Shown: positions 26,418-35,734 of the stretch, piece by piece
Position numbering within the stretch: the stretch's first letter is position 1
How the letters are laid out: the number at the start of each line of letters is the position of its first letter
Source: Chitinophagales bacterium
GTDB taxonomy: Bacteria; Bacteroidota; Bacteroidia; Chitinophagales; UBA2359
DNA length: 64,000 bases
Assembly: GCA_041392475.1 (NCBI GenBank)
Contig: JAWKLZ010000003.1
Span: forward strand, 1,571,501-1,635,500
Reading direction: 5' to 3'
The notes under the pieces: generated by a model
What the model was told of the DNA's origin: nothing
Database searches by the model: none
Seen by the model: the letters and a program-made list of their open reading frames with translations, nothing else
Position numbers and translations under genes: made by a program

Positions 26418-27480
26418 GCAATTTCAGTGGGAAGTTTTGGAGGAATTTGAGTGGATTCAAGCAATGAAAAATTGTCCTCAAGAACCTGCTTTTCATGCGG
26501 AGGGCGATGTGTATGTGCATACGAAGATGGTCGTTGAAGAATTACTGCAATTGAAGGAATATCAACAACTTCAAGCAGATGCAAAAAAAATATTGCTATT
26601 TTCAGCCTTGCTCCACGATGTCGCAAAACCTGTTTGTACGGTCGTTGAAAATGGTATCATCACTTCACCCAAACATGCCAAAGTAGGCGAAAAAATCGCT
26701 CGGCAATTGTTGTGGGATAGCGACTTTGAAGTGCGGGAACAGATTTGTGCTTTGGTGTGCTTGCATGGTTTACCCCTTTGGAGTTTGGACAAAAATTTTC
26801 CGAACAAGTCGGTCATTGCAGCGAGTTTGAGAGTGCCGAATGAATGGATTTACCTCTTATCAAAAGCCGATGTTTTGGGTAGAATTTGCAGCGACCAAGC
26901 CGATTTGTTGTACCGATTGGAGTTGTTCAAAGAATTGTGCATTGAAAATGAATGTTTTACAAAACCCAAAACCTTCTTCAATACCCATAGCCGTCTGCAA
27001 TATTTTCAATCCGATAGCGACTACATTGCTGATTTACACGATGAAACCCAATTTGAAGTCATTTTGATGGCAGGCATTGCAGGAAGCGGCAAGGACACTT
27101 ATATCAAAAAACATAGCAAAGGTTTGCCTATCATTAGTTTGGACCAAATTCGCCAAGAGCTGAACATACGTTTTTCTGACAAAAACGGACAGGGTAAAGT
27201 CGTGCAACACGCCTACGAATTGGCGAAAGAATATTGTCGCAAAAAACAACCGTTTATTTGGAACAGCACGAATCTAAGCCTCCGAATCCGTGAAAAATTG
27301 ATTGGGATGTTGCTGGTTTACAAGCCCAAAATCAAAATCGTTTATGTCGAAACCAGCCTCGGTAACATCTACTCTAGACGCAAAACCCAAATCAAAGCGA
27401 ATAGCATGACTTCCATGCTTCGGGTGTTGGATATGCCGCAATTGACGGAGGTGCATGAGGTGGAGGTGGTGATTAGTTGA
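26395..27480 (+). CDS. HD-Pnk: 2',3'-phosphoesterase / 5'-OH polynucleotide kinase
   Basis: A 361-residue two-domain end-healing enzyme. An N-terminal HD phosphohydrolase domain (about 35-160) has His42 and His74-Asp75 (LLHDVAKP) and His94. A C-terminal P-loop kinase domain (about 220-361) has GIAGSGKDT (227-235) and Asp250/Arg253 (LDQIRQ). Enzymes of this design remove 2',3'-cyclic phosphate or 3' phosphate and phosphorylate 5'-OH ends, readying RNA for a ligase. The start at 26395 overlaps the ligase gene by 23 bases; an in-frame ATG at 26326 would overlap by 92 and add residues of no known role. Translational coupling with the ligase is likely. Confidence 0.88.
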   Translation: MSSLLQNEQFQWEVLEEFEWIQAMKNCPQEPAFHAEGDVYVHTKMVVEELLQLKEYQQLQADAKKILLFSALLHDVAKPVCTVVENGIITSPKHAKVGEKIARQLLWDSDFEVREQICALVCLHGLPLWSLDKNFPNKSVIAASLRVPNEWIYLLSKADVLGRICSDQADLLYRLELFKELCIENECFTKPKTFFNTHSRLQYFQSDSDYIADLHDETQFEVILMAGIAGSGKDTYIKKHSKGLPIISLDQIRQELNIRFSDKNGQGKVVQHAYELAKEYCRKKQPFIWNSTNLSLRIREKLIGMLLVYKPKIKIVYVETSLGNIYSRRKTQIKANSMTSMLRVLDMPQLTEVHEVEVVIS

Positions 27481-27493
27481 AGGATAATGGCTT

Positions 27494-27514
27494 TTTTACC
27501 TGATTAAGGTAAAA
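27494..27514. terminator. weak convergent hairpin
   Basis: TTTTACC (27494-27500) and GGTAAAA (27508-27514) form a short stem over the stop of the 902-residue gene, between two convergent genes. Confidence 0.35.
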
Positions 27515-30204
27515 TTTCCTTTCTTGAAAATTGCATTTTCTTTGCTGTCGATAGCTTCAAGATAATAGACATAAACTCCGATATCTTGTTTTTGGAACTT
27601 ATAGTTTCCATCCCAATATTCGGTGGAATTGTTCGTTGTAAAAACACTTTTGCCAAAGCGATTGTAAATGGTGAATTCTATGATTTGAATGTCAGGAGTA
27701 TGCCAAACCTTCATAAAATCATTGACACCGTCTTCATTGGGGGAAAAGGCGGTTGGAACTACTATTTTAGTGAGATTGTCAGGATTCTGTTCTTCTATAC
27801 TACAATCTTCTGTTATTACCAAAATAGAATCAACTGCTGAAGCCAATACAGAATTACATGAATTGGATACGGTCACCTTGTAAGTTCCTGCCTCTGTGAT
27901 ATTCAAAAAACTTTCTGTGCTTCCATTTGACCACAAATAGCTATTGAAGTTTTCTTCTATTTGCAAAGTCACAGTTGAATCTTGGCAGAGGGTAAGCACG
28001 TCTGCACCTAAATCAAGTATAGGCGTTTCAGCTACAAAGTCATTTACCTCTATCATTTCAACTCCTTTACACCCATTAGAATCTGTGATAGTAACTGCAT
28101 AAGTTCCTGATTGATTTGCATTAAAAGTCGGATTGGTTGAGCCATCTTGCCATAAATAGCTATCAAAAGTTTGGTTTTCAAAACCCAATTCAATGGTTTC
28201 GCCTTGACATAGATTGATAGGGGAAGGGATGTTGATTATTGGGTTTGGGCTTACGAAAATTTTTGTGCTTGCTGTGGCAGTGCATCCATTGGAGTCTGTT
28301 ACAGTAACTGCATAAGCTCCTGATTGACTTGCATTGAAAGTCGGATTGGTTGAGCTATTTTGCCATAAATAGTTATCAAAAGTTTGGTTTTCAAAACCCA
28401 ATTCAATAGTTTCGCCTTGGCATAGATTGATAGGGGAAGGGATGTTGATTATTGGATTTGGGCTTACGAAAATTTCTGTGCTTGCTGTGGCGTTACATCC
28501 ATTGGAGTCTGTTACAGTAACTGCATAAGCTCCTGATTGACTTGCATTGAAAGTTGGATTCGTTGAGCCATCTTGCCATAAATAGCTATCAAAAGTTTGG
28601 TTCTCGAAACCCAATTCTATTGTTTCGCCTTGACATAGATTGATAGGGGAAGGGATGTTGATTATTGGATTTGGGCTTACGAAAATTTTTGTGCTTGCTG
28701 TGGCAGTGCATTCATTGAAGTCTGAAATCGTGACTTGGTAAATCGTTGTTATAGAAGGGGAGGCAATTGGATTAACACTATTGGCATTATCCAATCCCTC
28801 AGTTGGACTCCAAACATAAAACTGCCCTCCGCTTGCTGTTAGTGTTGTGTTTTCCCCTTCACAAATTGTTGTGTTTTCGCTTATTGTAGGAATGATATTG
28901 CAGCAAATTTCGGTTTCTATAAATTCGATGTCGTTTACTGTTGTGAAAACAGAAATAATATCAACATCTGCATTGTTTATCTGCAAAGAGGTTTCTGTAT
29001 TATTCATAGGGCAAGGAGTTTCAAAAAGATTTACTTCTTTATTATGACAATCAAAATCTGTATTAAAATCATCTTGCACAATGTGTATATCTTTACCTCC
29101 TTGACCATAGGATTCTGTCCAAAAAGGCAAGATAAAGCCACTGTTTCCTAAAGGGATTATTCCATTAGAAGGTGCCCAGTAGGGTCTATCATCCTCCTCA
29201 CCTCCATAAACCTTGTTATTCAAAGCAATGCCGCTTTCATTGATTTGAATAACTTCTGTATCTATTCCATCATTGACAATCGTATTTTCAAAGTAACTGC
29301 TTAAAAGATATGTACCACCCGCAGCACTTACCACACTAATACCTTTATCTTCTAAACCATCTCCATACGTATAGCTCCAATTGGTTGTGCCATCCATATT
29401 GATTTTCAATGCTACATTGTTATAGTTGGCATTACAGGACAAAGTGTGTCCATAGAGAATGTAACCATTATTAGCAGCAACAATTCCATCTACATGGTCG
29501 TTATTCGACCCGTCTATACTTCTACTCCATAATGTGTTTCCATCTTGATTTACTTTTAGAATCAAGATGCCAAAACCATTTGATAAACTTGTTTCTATAC
29601 CTCCAATTAAAAGGGCATTATCATCGGTAAATAAAAAATCAAACCCAGCTTCATCTAATTGATTGCCATAAGTTTTTGCCCAAATCAAATCACCGTTTGA
29701 AGTGATTTTGATAAGAATTAAATCTCTTAAACCTGCTCCGAAACTTTGGGTATCGCCTAAGAGAAAATAATCACCGCTGGAATTTTGAAGTATACTAAAT
29801 CCTCTTTCTGCATTTCCTCCTCCAATAGACTTAGCCCAAGTTAGATTGCCATTTACATCTGTTTTTACTACAAAAAAATTGCCCCTTGTTTCACCGACAC
29901 TCGCAAAACCACCATCTATTGTTTGAATTGTAGAACGTGCAAAATCATTAAAAGGAGTTGCATAAGTTTTTGACCATTCAATAGTGCCATTCATATCAAT
30001 TTTCATCATCAGTAAATCCAAATCCGCTGCACCTCCGCTTGTTCCATTTGAATAACCGCTTACAAGATAACCAGTTGATAAAGATAGAATAGAATTAGAT
30101 ACGTCTTCTCCAGCTAAACCATACACTTTCTGAAAACTTTGAGCAGATAATGAAAGCTCTGTACAGAATAATAAGCAAACAACCGTAAATAGTTTTGAAG
30201 TCAT
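27496..30204 (-). CDS. large T9SS-secreted surface protein with repeats
   Basis: A 902-residue secreted protein with a signal peptide (about 1-21). Residues about 22-390 hold propeller-like repeats, each with a (G)xLxWxKxYG strand followed by a GYxLxG-type strand. After a Cys-rich linker come beta-sandwich repeats; three of them (about 515-720) are nearly identical, about 70 residues each (SPNPIINIPSPINLCQGETI and following). The last 85 residues (VVPTAFSPNEDGVNDF to the end) form the gliding-motility-associated type IX type B sorting domain. It is probably an adhesin or surface-layer component. The ligand is unknown. Confidence 0.85.
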   Translation of the reverse strand: MTSKLFTVVCLLFCTELSLSAQSFQKVYGLAGEDVSNSILSLSTGYLVSGYSNGTSGGAADLDLLMMKIDMNGTIEWSKTYATPFNDFARSTIQTIDGGFASVGETRGNFFVVKTDVNGNLTWAKSIGGGNAERGFSILQNSSGDYFLLGDTQSFGAGLRDLILIKITSNGDLIWAKTYGNQLDEAGFDFLFTDDNALLIGGIETSLSNGFGILILKVNQDGNTLWSRSIDGSNNDHVDGIVAANNGYILYGHTLSCNANYNNVALKINMDGTTNWSYTYGDGLEDKGISVVSAAGGTYLLSSYFENTIVNDGIDTEVIQINESGIALNNKVYGGEEDDRPYWAPSNGIIPLGNSGFILPFWTESYGQGGKDIHIVQDDFNTDFDCHNKEVNLFETPCPMNNTETSLQINNADVDIISVFTTVNDIEFIETEICCNIIPTISENTTICEGENTTLTASGGQFYVWSPTEGLDNANSVNPIASPSITTIYQVTISDFNECTATASTKIFVSPNPIINIPSPINLCQGETIELGFENQTFDSYLWQDGSTNPTFNASQSGAYAVTVTDSNGCNATASTEIFVSPNPIINIPSPINLCQGETIELGFENQTFDNYLWQNSSTNPTFNASQSGAYAVTVTDSNGCTATASTKIFVSPNPIINIPSPINLCQGETIELGFENQTFDSYLWQDGSTNPTFNANQSGTYAVTITDSNGCKGVEMIEVNDFVAETPILDLGADVLTLCQDSTVTLQIEENFNSYLWSNGSTESFLNITEAGTYKVTVSNSCNSVLASAVDSILVITEDCSIEEQNPDNLTKIVVPTAFSPNEDGVNDFMKVWHTPDIQIIEFTIYNRFGKSVFTTNNSTEYWDGNYKFQKQDIGVYVYYLEAIDSKENAIFKKGNFTLIR
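28041..28740. repeat. three near-identical coding repeats of about 210 bp
   Basis: Three head-to-tail copies of a 210-bp unit inside the surface protein gene differ at only a few positions, mostly silent. This indicates recent duplication or gene conversion. The repeat number may vary between strains. Confidence 0.8.
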
Positions 30205-30337
30205 TTTTTATTGCATTATACTTTTGGGAAATAATACAATGATAATACGAAAATTTTAATTATCAAAAATATTTTAAATGTTCTGATAATTAAAACTTAA
30301 AAAGACTTCATGTTCGATTTTAAACTTTACTTATGTA

Positions 30338-31381
30338 TTAACCTTGTACCAATTCCCAACTCAAAGCCGTTGCAGCATCCACATCCTCTGTCACCTTTTT
30401 ACCCAAAACTTGCTCTAAATATTGCGGATGCAAACCATACGCAGGTCTAACCGAACGCACATTGTCAAGCGTAAAGACATCCCCTTTTTTCATATCTTGA
30501 CTGATGTAAAGCGAACGGGCGGAAACTTTTGCACGTTTGCTTTTTTCGGGCAGAAAATAGTCCTTTTGCCCCAATGCCTTTTCCACATTGCGGATGCTGT
30601 CCACCATTTCTTTAAATTCGGTGGCATCCAGCGAAAAAGCCGAGTCGACACCTCCCAAATTGCGGTCTAAAATAAAGTGTTTTTCTACGATTCTTGCGCC
30701 CAAAGCCACTGCCGTTATTGGTACAATCGTCCCCAGAGTGTGGTCAGAAAGTCCGACAATAGTGTTGTATTTTGAGGCTAAGAAAGGAATGTTTTGAAGG
30801 TGAGCATCCTCCAAAGGAGTCGGATAGGCAGATGTGCATTTTAAGAGCGCAATTTGATGATTTCCAACACTATGACAAGCTGCAATTGCGAGTTCAATGT
30901 CTGAAAGGTCGGCTATTCCTGTGGACATAATGACGGGTTTCCCTTTTGAAGCAACGTATTTGATAAGCGGAATATCGGTGATTTCGAAGGAGGCAATTTT
31001 ATAGGCGGGCACATTCATTTTTTCCAAAAAATCTACCGATGTTGGGTCAAAAGGAGAGCTGAAACAGTGCATTCCCAAGTCGTTTGCCAATTGCTTCAAT
31101 TTAGGCTGCCATTCCCAGGGTGTGTAAGCAACCTTGTATAAGTCATGCAATTTTTGACCTGCCCAAAGGCTATCTGCTCGTGTTTTGAAGTCGGGTTTTT
31201 CACTGTCCAAAGTGATGGTATCAGCCGTATAGGTTTGCAGCTTGACCGCATCCGCACCTGCTTCTTTCATGGCATAAACTGTTTTTACTGCCAAGTCAAA
31301 ATCTTGGTTGTGATTGCCCGAAAGTTCTGCAATGATGTAGGTAGGGTGGTCTATGCCTATTTTTTTGTCTTTTATTTGCAT
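30338..31381 (-). CDS. pseI: pseudaminic acid synthase
   Basis: A NeuB-family synthase of 347 residues. The TIM-barrel domain opens with YIIAELSGNHNQD (15-27) and GADAVKLQTYTADTITL, and a C-terminal SAF (antifreeze-like) domain covers about 285-347. PseI condenses phosphoenolpyruvate with 2,4-diacetamido-2,4,6-trideoxy-L-altrose to pseudaminic acid. The SGNHNQ form favours pseudaminic over sialic or legionaminic synthase. It is the last gene of a minus-strand cluster with WbqC and a sulfotransferase. The pseC and pseG genes lie 26 kb away in the window. Confidence 0.87.
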   Translation of the reverse strand: MQIKDKKIGIDHPTYIIAELSGNHNQDFDLAVKTVYAMKEAGADAVKLQTYTADTITLDSEKPDFKTRADSLWAGQKLHDLYKVAYTPWEWQPKLKQLANDLGMHCFSSPFDPTSVDFLEKMNVPAYKIASFEITDIPLIKYVASKGKPVIMSTGIADLSDIELAIAACHSVGNHQIALLKCTSAYPTPLEDAHLQNIPFLASKYNTIVGLSDHTLGTIVPITAVALGARIVEKHFILDRNLGGVDSAFSLDATEFKEMVDSIRNVEKALGQKDYFLPEKSKRAKVSARSLYISQDMKKGDVFTLDNVRSVRPAYGLHPQYLEQVLGKKVTEDVDAATALSWELVQG

Positions 31382-31405
31382 TTTTTGTGTTGGTGTTTTG
31401 GGGTG

Positions 31406-32146
31406 TTAATGTTTTGGTGTGTTAATTCTCACTTCCTCATGTGTATAAAACAATTTCTGTCCGCTCCTCAAAATTTCTAAACCCTTTTCTGCCCCTTCAT
31501 TGAAGAGCAAATCAACAATGGACATATACGGCAAAAAATCACCGTACAATTGAGAATAAGTTGGATGTTCAAAATGTTGGTAATAAAGCTGAATATTGTT
31601 TGCAGGGAATAAATTGTTTTCTTCAATGTAGTTGAACGAACCTACAGGAGAAAGGTATTCAGTTGCTCCCAGCTTTTCACAAATCTGAAAAAGTTTTTCC
31701 GCTTTCTGTCCTTCCGTGTTTAGGGTGGAAGACAAAAGGAAATTAGTTTTTATACCTAAAAAATCTGAAAAACAACGAATTAACTCTGTGTTTAATGGTA
31801 GGAGCGAAAGGCTATGTTTTTCGTATGTAGCTTTTAGGAGCGGAAACAAGACACCGAAAAAAGGAGCTTTTTGATAGTTTCTTTCGATGGAAATGAGGTG
31901 TTTTTTGAGCCATTTTGCAGTAGAATTGGTTTGAACATCTCGAATTTCTTGTTCAAATTTCTTTTTTTGAAGTACGGGAACGGTCAACATCAATTCGCCC
32001 GACGAGGTTTTGATGCGGTTTCGCTGCTGCCAACTTCTGTGGTCAAACTGTACATCATCCAAAAAAACAAACTGGTCGGTTCGGTCAATCAAATCAAAAT
32101 AACCCATCCACGGTAGGTAAGTGGGCTGCATAATTGCTATTCTCAT
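31406..32146 (-). CDS. WbqC-family protein
   Basis: A 246-residue protein of the WbqC family, recognised by the opening MRIAIMQPTYLPWMGYFDLI and the DDVQFDHRSWQQRNRIK stretch (30-46). Members are found in O-antigen and other surface polysaccharide clusters, where they are thought to act in sugar modification; the exact reaction is not established. It ends 24 bases before pseI and starts 56 bases after the sulfotransferase, in one minus-strand operon. Its last codons lie in a GTGTT-rich stretch. Confidence 0.85.
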   Translation of the reverse strand: MRIAIMQPTYLPWMGYFDLIDRTDQFVFLDDVQFDHRSWQQRNRIKTSSGELMLTVPVLQKKKFEQEIRDVQTNSTAKWLKKHLISIERNYQKAPFFGVLFPLLKATYEKHSLSLLPLNTELIRCFSDFLGIKTNFLLSSTLNTEGQKAEKLFQICEKLGATEYLSPVGSFNYIEENNLFPANNIQLYYQHFEHPTYSQLYGDFLPYMSIVDLLFNEGAEKGLEILRSGQKLFYTHEEVRINTPKH

Positions 32147-32202
32147 ATCAGAATGAAAATTGAAATAAAAATCAAAATGAAAAATATTTTTCTGAGTAGG
32201 GT

Positions 32203-33135
32203 TTATGTTTTTAATGCTATTAAGTTGTCTTTCAATCGCTTCAAAACATCCTTCTCCAGTCTCAATACATTGGTATTCTTCAAAGAAGCGGGCAAATCAC
32301 CTTCCCTTTTTTGAAGCGAATAGCCAGACAATTGCAGCAAAGATTCCACTTCTTGAAGATACTGCAAAGGCTGTTCACAAAAATGCTCATAAGGGATGGT
32401 CAATTTCCGCTTTGCAGAAAGTTCCTTCAAACAATCTTCAATGCGTTTGTGGGTATAATACATTTGCCCTGCAATTTGTTCTTCCACATTTTTGTCCTTC
32501 AACCAAGCATACTCTTTGGGTTTCACCGAAAACCAATCTTCTCTACTGTTTCCATATTTTTCCCTTCCCATCAACAAAGATTGAGCATTGAAAAGCGGTT
32601 CTCGCTCAATATGAATGAAAATAGAGGTCGGAAAAGCTTTGGCTAAAAAATCAATATTCAAACTCAAAGCAGCAGGGTTTTTGAACAACATCGGCACTTC
32701 AAAAACACTTTCCATTGCCGCTACTTCTTGCTGCAAAATCTTTATATCTTCGGCTGCAATCTGTTCTCCTTCAATTTGATGACTGTCTTTATACCGAAAC
32801 CACCGCCTCCAAAAATAACCGAACTCATGTGGCCCTTCATACTCATTGGTAAAACCATAGTTGGAATCTATGCCAATATTTAGTTTTTGTTGCTTGTCCT
32901 TCAATGATTTCGCCAAAATACAACCCATATAGGGTGCTTCCCAAAACTTGGCGATGATGTTGTTCACATAGCCTATCTGAAAGGCTGATAAGAGTAACTG
33001 CGTCAAAACCGTAGTGCCAGAACGGGGTACACCAACGACAAAAATAACTGGCAGTTGTGGTGAGGCAAATTGCTGAATCTGTTCTTGTTCTGCAATCGCC
33101 AACGTTTTGTTCATTTCTTGAAGGATATCTTGCAT
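32203..33135 (-). CDS. sulfotransferase
   Basis: A PAPS-dependent sulfotransferase of 310 residues. The 5'-phosphosulfate loop is VGVPRSGTT (34-42), and the 3'-phosphate-binding strand is around FIHIEREPLFNAQSLL (about 172-187). It is the first gene of the cluster with WbqC and pseI, so it probably puts sulfate on a surface glycan or lipid. Which acceptor is unknown. Confidence 0.82.
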   Translation of the reverse strand: MQDILQEMNKTLAIAEQEQIQQFASPQLPVIFVVGVPRSGTTVLTQLLLSAFQIGYVNNIIAKFWEAPYMGCILAKSLKDKQQKLNIGIDSNYGFTNEYEGPHEFGYFWRRWFRYKDSHQIEGEQIAAEDIKILQQEVAAMESVFEVPMLFKNPAALSLNIDFLAKAFPTSIFIHIEREPLFNAQSLLMGREKYGNSREDWFSVKPKEYAWLKDKNVEEQIAGQMYYTHKRIEDCLKELSAKRKLTIPYEHFCEQPLQYLQEVESLLQLSGYSLQKREGDLPASLKNTNVLRLEKDVLKRLKDNLIALKT

Positions 33136-33259
33136 CTATTCCTGTTTTTTAGCACAAGATACGCCTTTTGTCTGTGGACTTATATAAAAGGTCAGACTAC
33201 AAAAATTTTGTGGCCTTGTTGTATTTTAATTGTAGGATTTTTTATTTACATTTGATACT

Positions 33260-33583
33260 ATGAAAAAGAACGAATTATCTCAACTAAATTTCAAGGATTT
33301 CTTACCATTTTGCTACGAAGACCTTGAACCTCATCTAATCGCCGAACTCAATCGGTTAAGGGAAGAATTGATTGAGTTGCCTGAAGGAAGTACAGAGGAA
33401 ATCATTCTATCGAAATTTGAAGAATCGGTCAATAAATTGAATGACATTGACGAGGATGAAAATATTGAGAGTACGATTGAAACTGAAGAACGAGAAGGAC
33501 TTTGTGACGCTTTGTACAAAATGGGGGACATTGTTGGTTTGGATGCAGATACCGACTTTGTCGATAATTGGAGAGAATGGTAA
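33260..33583 (+). CDS. small acidic protein of unknown function
   Basis: 107 residues, strongly acidic, with no signal peptide or membrane helix. The first half is helical (LIAELNRLREELIELPEG) and the end is DTDFVDNWREW. No family is recognised. It starts the operon that continues after 20 bases with the Lgt-like gene, so it may be part of that system. TACATTTG at 33247-33254, just before the ATG, resembles a -7 box; if used, the message would be nearly leaderless. Confidence 0.6.
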   Translation: MKKNELSQLNFKDFLPFCYEDLEPHLIAELNRLREELIELPEGSTEEIILSKFEESVNKLNDIDEDENIESTIETEEREGLCDALYKMGDIVGLDADTDFVDNWREW

Positions 33584-33603
33584 GGTAAATCAGGCAATAA
33601 ATT

Positions 33604-34368
33604 ATGCTCACAATCCCCTTTGAACCCACCATCAACGGCTACCCAATCAATGTCCATTTCATTTTAGAATATGGGGCATTTTTCGTTGCCTTCCAATACT
33701 ATGTCTTTTTGCGGAAGCGAAGTGAAGATGTCATTTCCTCCAACAATCGGCTGTCCATCATTTTGGGCGCAGTCGTTGGGGCATTGTTGGGTTCACGCAT
33801 CATGGGTTTTCTCGAAAATCCACTGATTGCGCTTTCGATGGAAAATTTGATTCAATTGCTCAACACCAAAACCATCATGGGCGGCTTGTTTGGAGGTTTG
33901 CTTGGAGTCGAGGCTGCAAAGTGGGTGATTGGAGAAAAAGAACGCTCAGGAGATTTGTTCACCTTGCCAATTGTTCTCGGAATTTTCATCGGTCGAATCG
34001 GTTGTTTTTTGTCGGGTATCAAGGAGTTTACCTACGGAAAACCGACCTCGTTTTTTATGGGAATGGACTTAGGTGATGGAATCATGCGACATCCTACTTC
34101 ACTATATGAGTTGTTCTTTTTAGTCGCATTGTTTTTCTTATTGAAGTGGCTAAAAAATCATGCAAAATTGGAGAAAGGGCATTTATTCCAAATTTTTATG
34201 CTATTTTACTTTGGATTTCGTTTTCTCATAGAGTTTCTCAAGCCCAATGTATTCTTTATCTTTGGATTGAGCAGCATACAATGGCTGTGCATTGTGTGCT
34301 TTGTTTATTACCACAAAACCCTCCTTAAATTCCTAAAAAATGCCTACTCGAAAATATACCTATTATGA
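33604..34368 (+). CDS. Lgt-like prolipoprotein diacylglyceryl transferase family membrane enzyme
   Basis: A 254-residue protein with about seven membrane helices that follows the Lgt pattern: GSRIMGFLENP (63-73), GLFGGLLGVEAAK (94-106), the GRIGCF form of the GRxGNF signature with Arg131, and RHPTSLYE (162-169) with Arg162 and Glu169. Two positions differ from canonical Lgt: the catalytic HGG is MGG (92-94), and the signature Asn is Cys134. It may therefore be a divergent member that moves a lipid part to another acceptor rather than the main lipoprotein enzyme. It overlaps the radical SAM gene by 29 bases, so translation is coupled. Confidence 0.8.
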   Translation: MLTIPFEPTINGYPINVHFILEYGAFFVAFQYYVFLRKRSEDVISSNNRLSIILGAVVGALLGSRIMGFLENPLIALSMENLIQLLNTKTIMGGLFGGLLGVEAAKWVIGEKERSGDLFTLPIVLGIFIGRIGCFLSGIKEFTYGKPTSFFMGMDLGDGIMRHPTSLYELFFLVALFFLLKWLKNHAKLEKGHLFQIFMLFYFGFRFLIEFLKPNVFFIFGLSSIQWLCIVCFVYYHKTLLKFLKNAYSKIYLL

Positions 34369-35734
34369 TTTCACCTTGAGCCTCTGCCCCGAATGTTTGA
34401 AGAGGGTAGATGCCAAAATCGTTTTTGAAGATGAGAACGTCTATATGCTCAAACGCTGCAAAGAGCATGGTGCATCTAAAGTGTTGATTGCAGACGATGT
34501 AGCATACTACAAAAACATCCGAAACTACAACAAACCTTCCGATATTCCGCACACCTTCAATACCAAAACACATTATGGCTGCCCCTACGATTGTGGTTTG
34601 TGTCCCGACCATGAGCAACATTCTTGTCTGACCATCGTGGAAGTGACCGACCGATGCAATTTGACCTGCCCGACTTGTTATGCAGGTTCTTCCCCTCATT
34701 ATGGACGACACCGAACTTTAGACGAAATCAAGCAGATGTTGGATACCATTGTGGTGAATGAAAAAGAACCCGATGTGGTGCAAATCAGCGGGGGTGAACC
34801 AACGATACATCCTCAGTTTTTTGAAATATTGGACTATGCCAAAACATTGCCCATCAAACATTTGATGCTCAATACCAATGGGATAAAAATCGCCAAAGAT
34901 TTCGATTTTGCGAAAAGATTGGCTTCTTATACTCCCGATTTTGAGATTTACCTTCAATTTGATTCCTTCCGAAAAGAAGTATTGGAAACCATTCGAGGCG
35001 CAAATCTAACGAGTATTCGAGAACAGGCTTTGGAGCATTTAAACGCCTTGAACTTGTCGACTACGCTGGTGGTGACACTTCAAAAAGGCTTGAACGATGA
35101 TGAAATAGGCACCATCATTGAATTTGCCTTGAAGCAAAAATGTGTGCGTGGAGTGACATTGCAGCCGACACAAATTGCGGGAAGGCTCGAAAACTTCAAT
35201 CGGCAAACGGATAGAATTACCCTCACAGAAGTCCGCCGAAAAATTTTGGAACAAACCACCATCTTCAATTCGGACGACATCATTCCCGTTCCCTGCAATC
35301 CCGATGCCTTGGCTATGGCGTATGCCCTCAAAATAGGTGGTGAGGTTTTTCCGTTGACAAGATACATCAATCCCAAAGACCTGCTCGACAACAGTAAGAA
35401 TACGATTGTGTATGAACAGGATGAACAACTACACGGCAAAATGCTCAACTTGTTCAGTACGGGCAATTCGGTGGAAAATGCAAGCGAAAACCTACACTCG
35501 ATTTTGTGTTGTTTGCCGCAAATTGATGCGCCTGCAATGAGCTATGATAACTTGTTTAGAATCATCATCATGCAGTTTATTGATGCCTATAATTTTGATG
35601 TGCGCTCTATCAAAAAATCCTGTGTGCATATCGTGAACAAAGACAACAAAATCATCCCTTTTGAAACGATGAACCTTTTTTATCGAGACAACAAAAGGGA
35701 ATATTTAGAAGAACTTAAACAGATTTACAAATGA
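34340..35734 (+). CDS. Tes/MSS-like radical SAM protein (COG1964 type)
   Basis: A 464-residue radical SAM enzyme. The N-terminus holds Cys16, Cys19, Cys40, Cys81, Cys85, Cys88 and Cys96 (LCPECL, GCPYDCGLCPDH), enough for a rubredoxin-like metal site and an extra cluster. The SAM cluster motif is CNLTCPTC (Cys106, Cys110, Cys113), followed by GGEP (151-154). This layout is that of archaeal tetraether synthase (Tes) and bacterial membrane-spanning lipid synthases, which join hydrocarbon chains by radical chemistry. It overlaps the Lgt-like gene before it and the small membrane gene after it. The family match is strong; the lipid reaction here is inferred. Confidence 0.85.
   Translation: MPTRKYTYYDFTLSLCPECLKRVDAKIVFEDENVYMLKRCKEHGASKVLIADDVAYYKNIRNYNKPSDIPHTFNTKTHYGCPYDCGLCPDHEQHSCLTIVEVTDRCNLTCPTCYAGSSPHYGRHRTLDEIKQMLDTIVVNEKEPDVVQISGGEPTIHPQFFEILDYAKTLPIKHLMLNTNGIKIAKDFDFAKRLASYTPDFEIYLQFDSFRKEVLETIRGANLTSIREQALEHLNALNLSTTLVVTLQKGLNDDEIGTIIEFALKQKCVRGVTLQPTQIAGRLENFNRQTDRITLTEVRRKILEQTTIFNSDDIIPVPCNPDALAMAYALKIGGEVFPLTRYINPKDLLDNSKNTIVYEQDEQLHGKMLNLFSTGNSVENASENLHSILCCLPQIDAPAMSYDNLFRIIIMQFIDAYNFDVRSIKKSCVHIVNKDNKIIPFETMNLFYRDNKREYLEELKQIYK

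Noticed and set aside
31382..31440. GTGTT-rich stretch as a regulatory site
   Set aside because: It is short and low in complexity, and partly codes for the end of the WbqC protein.
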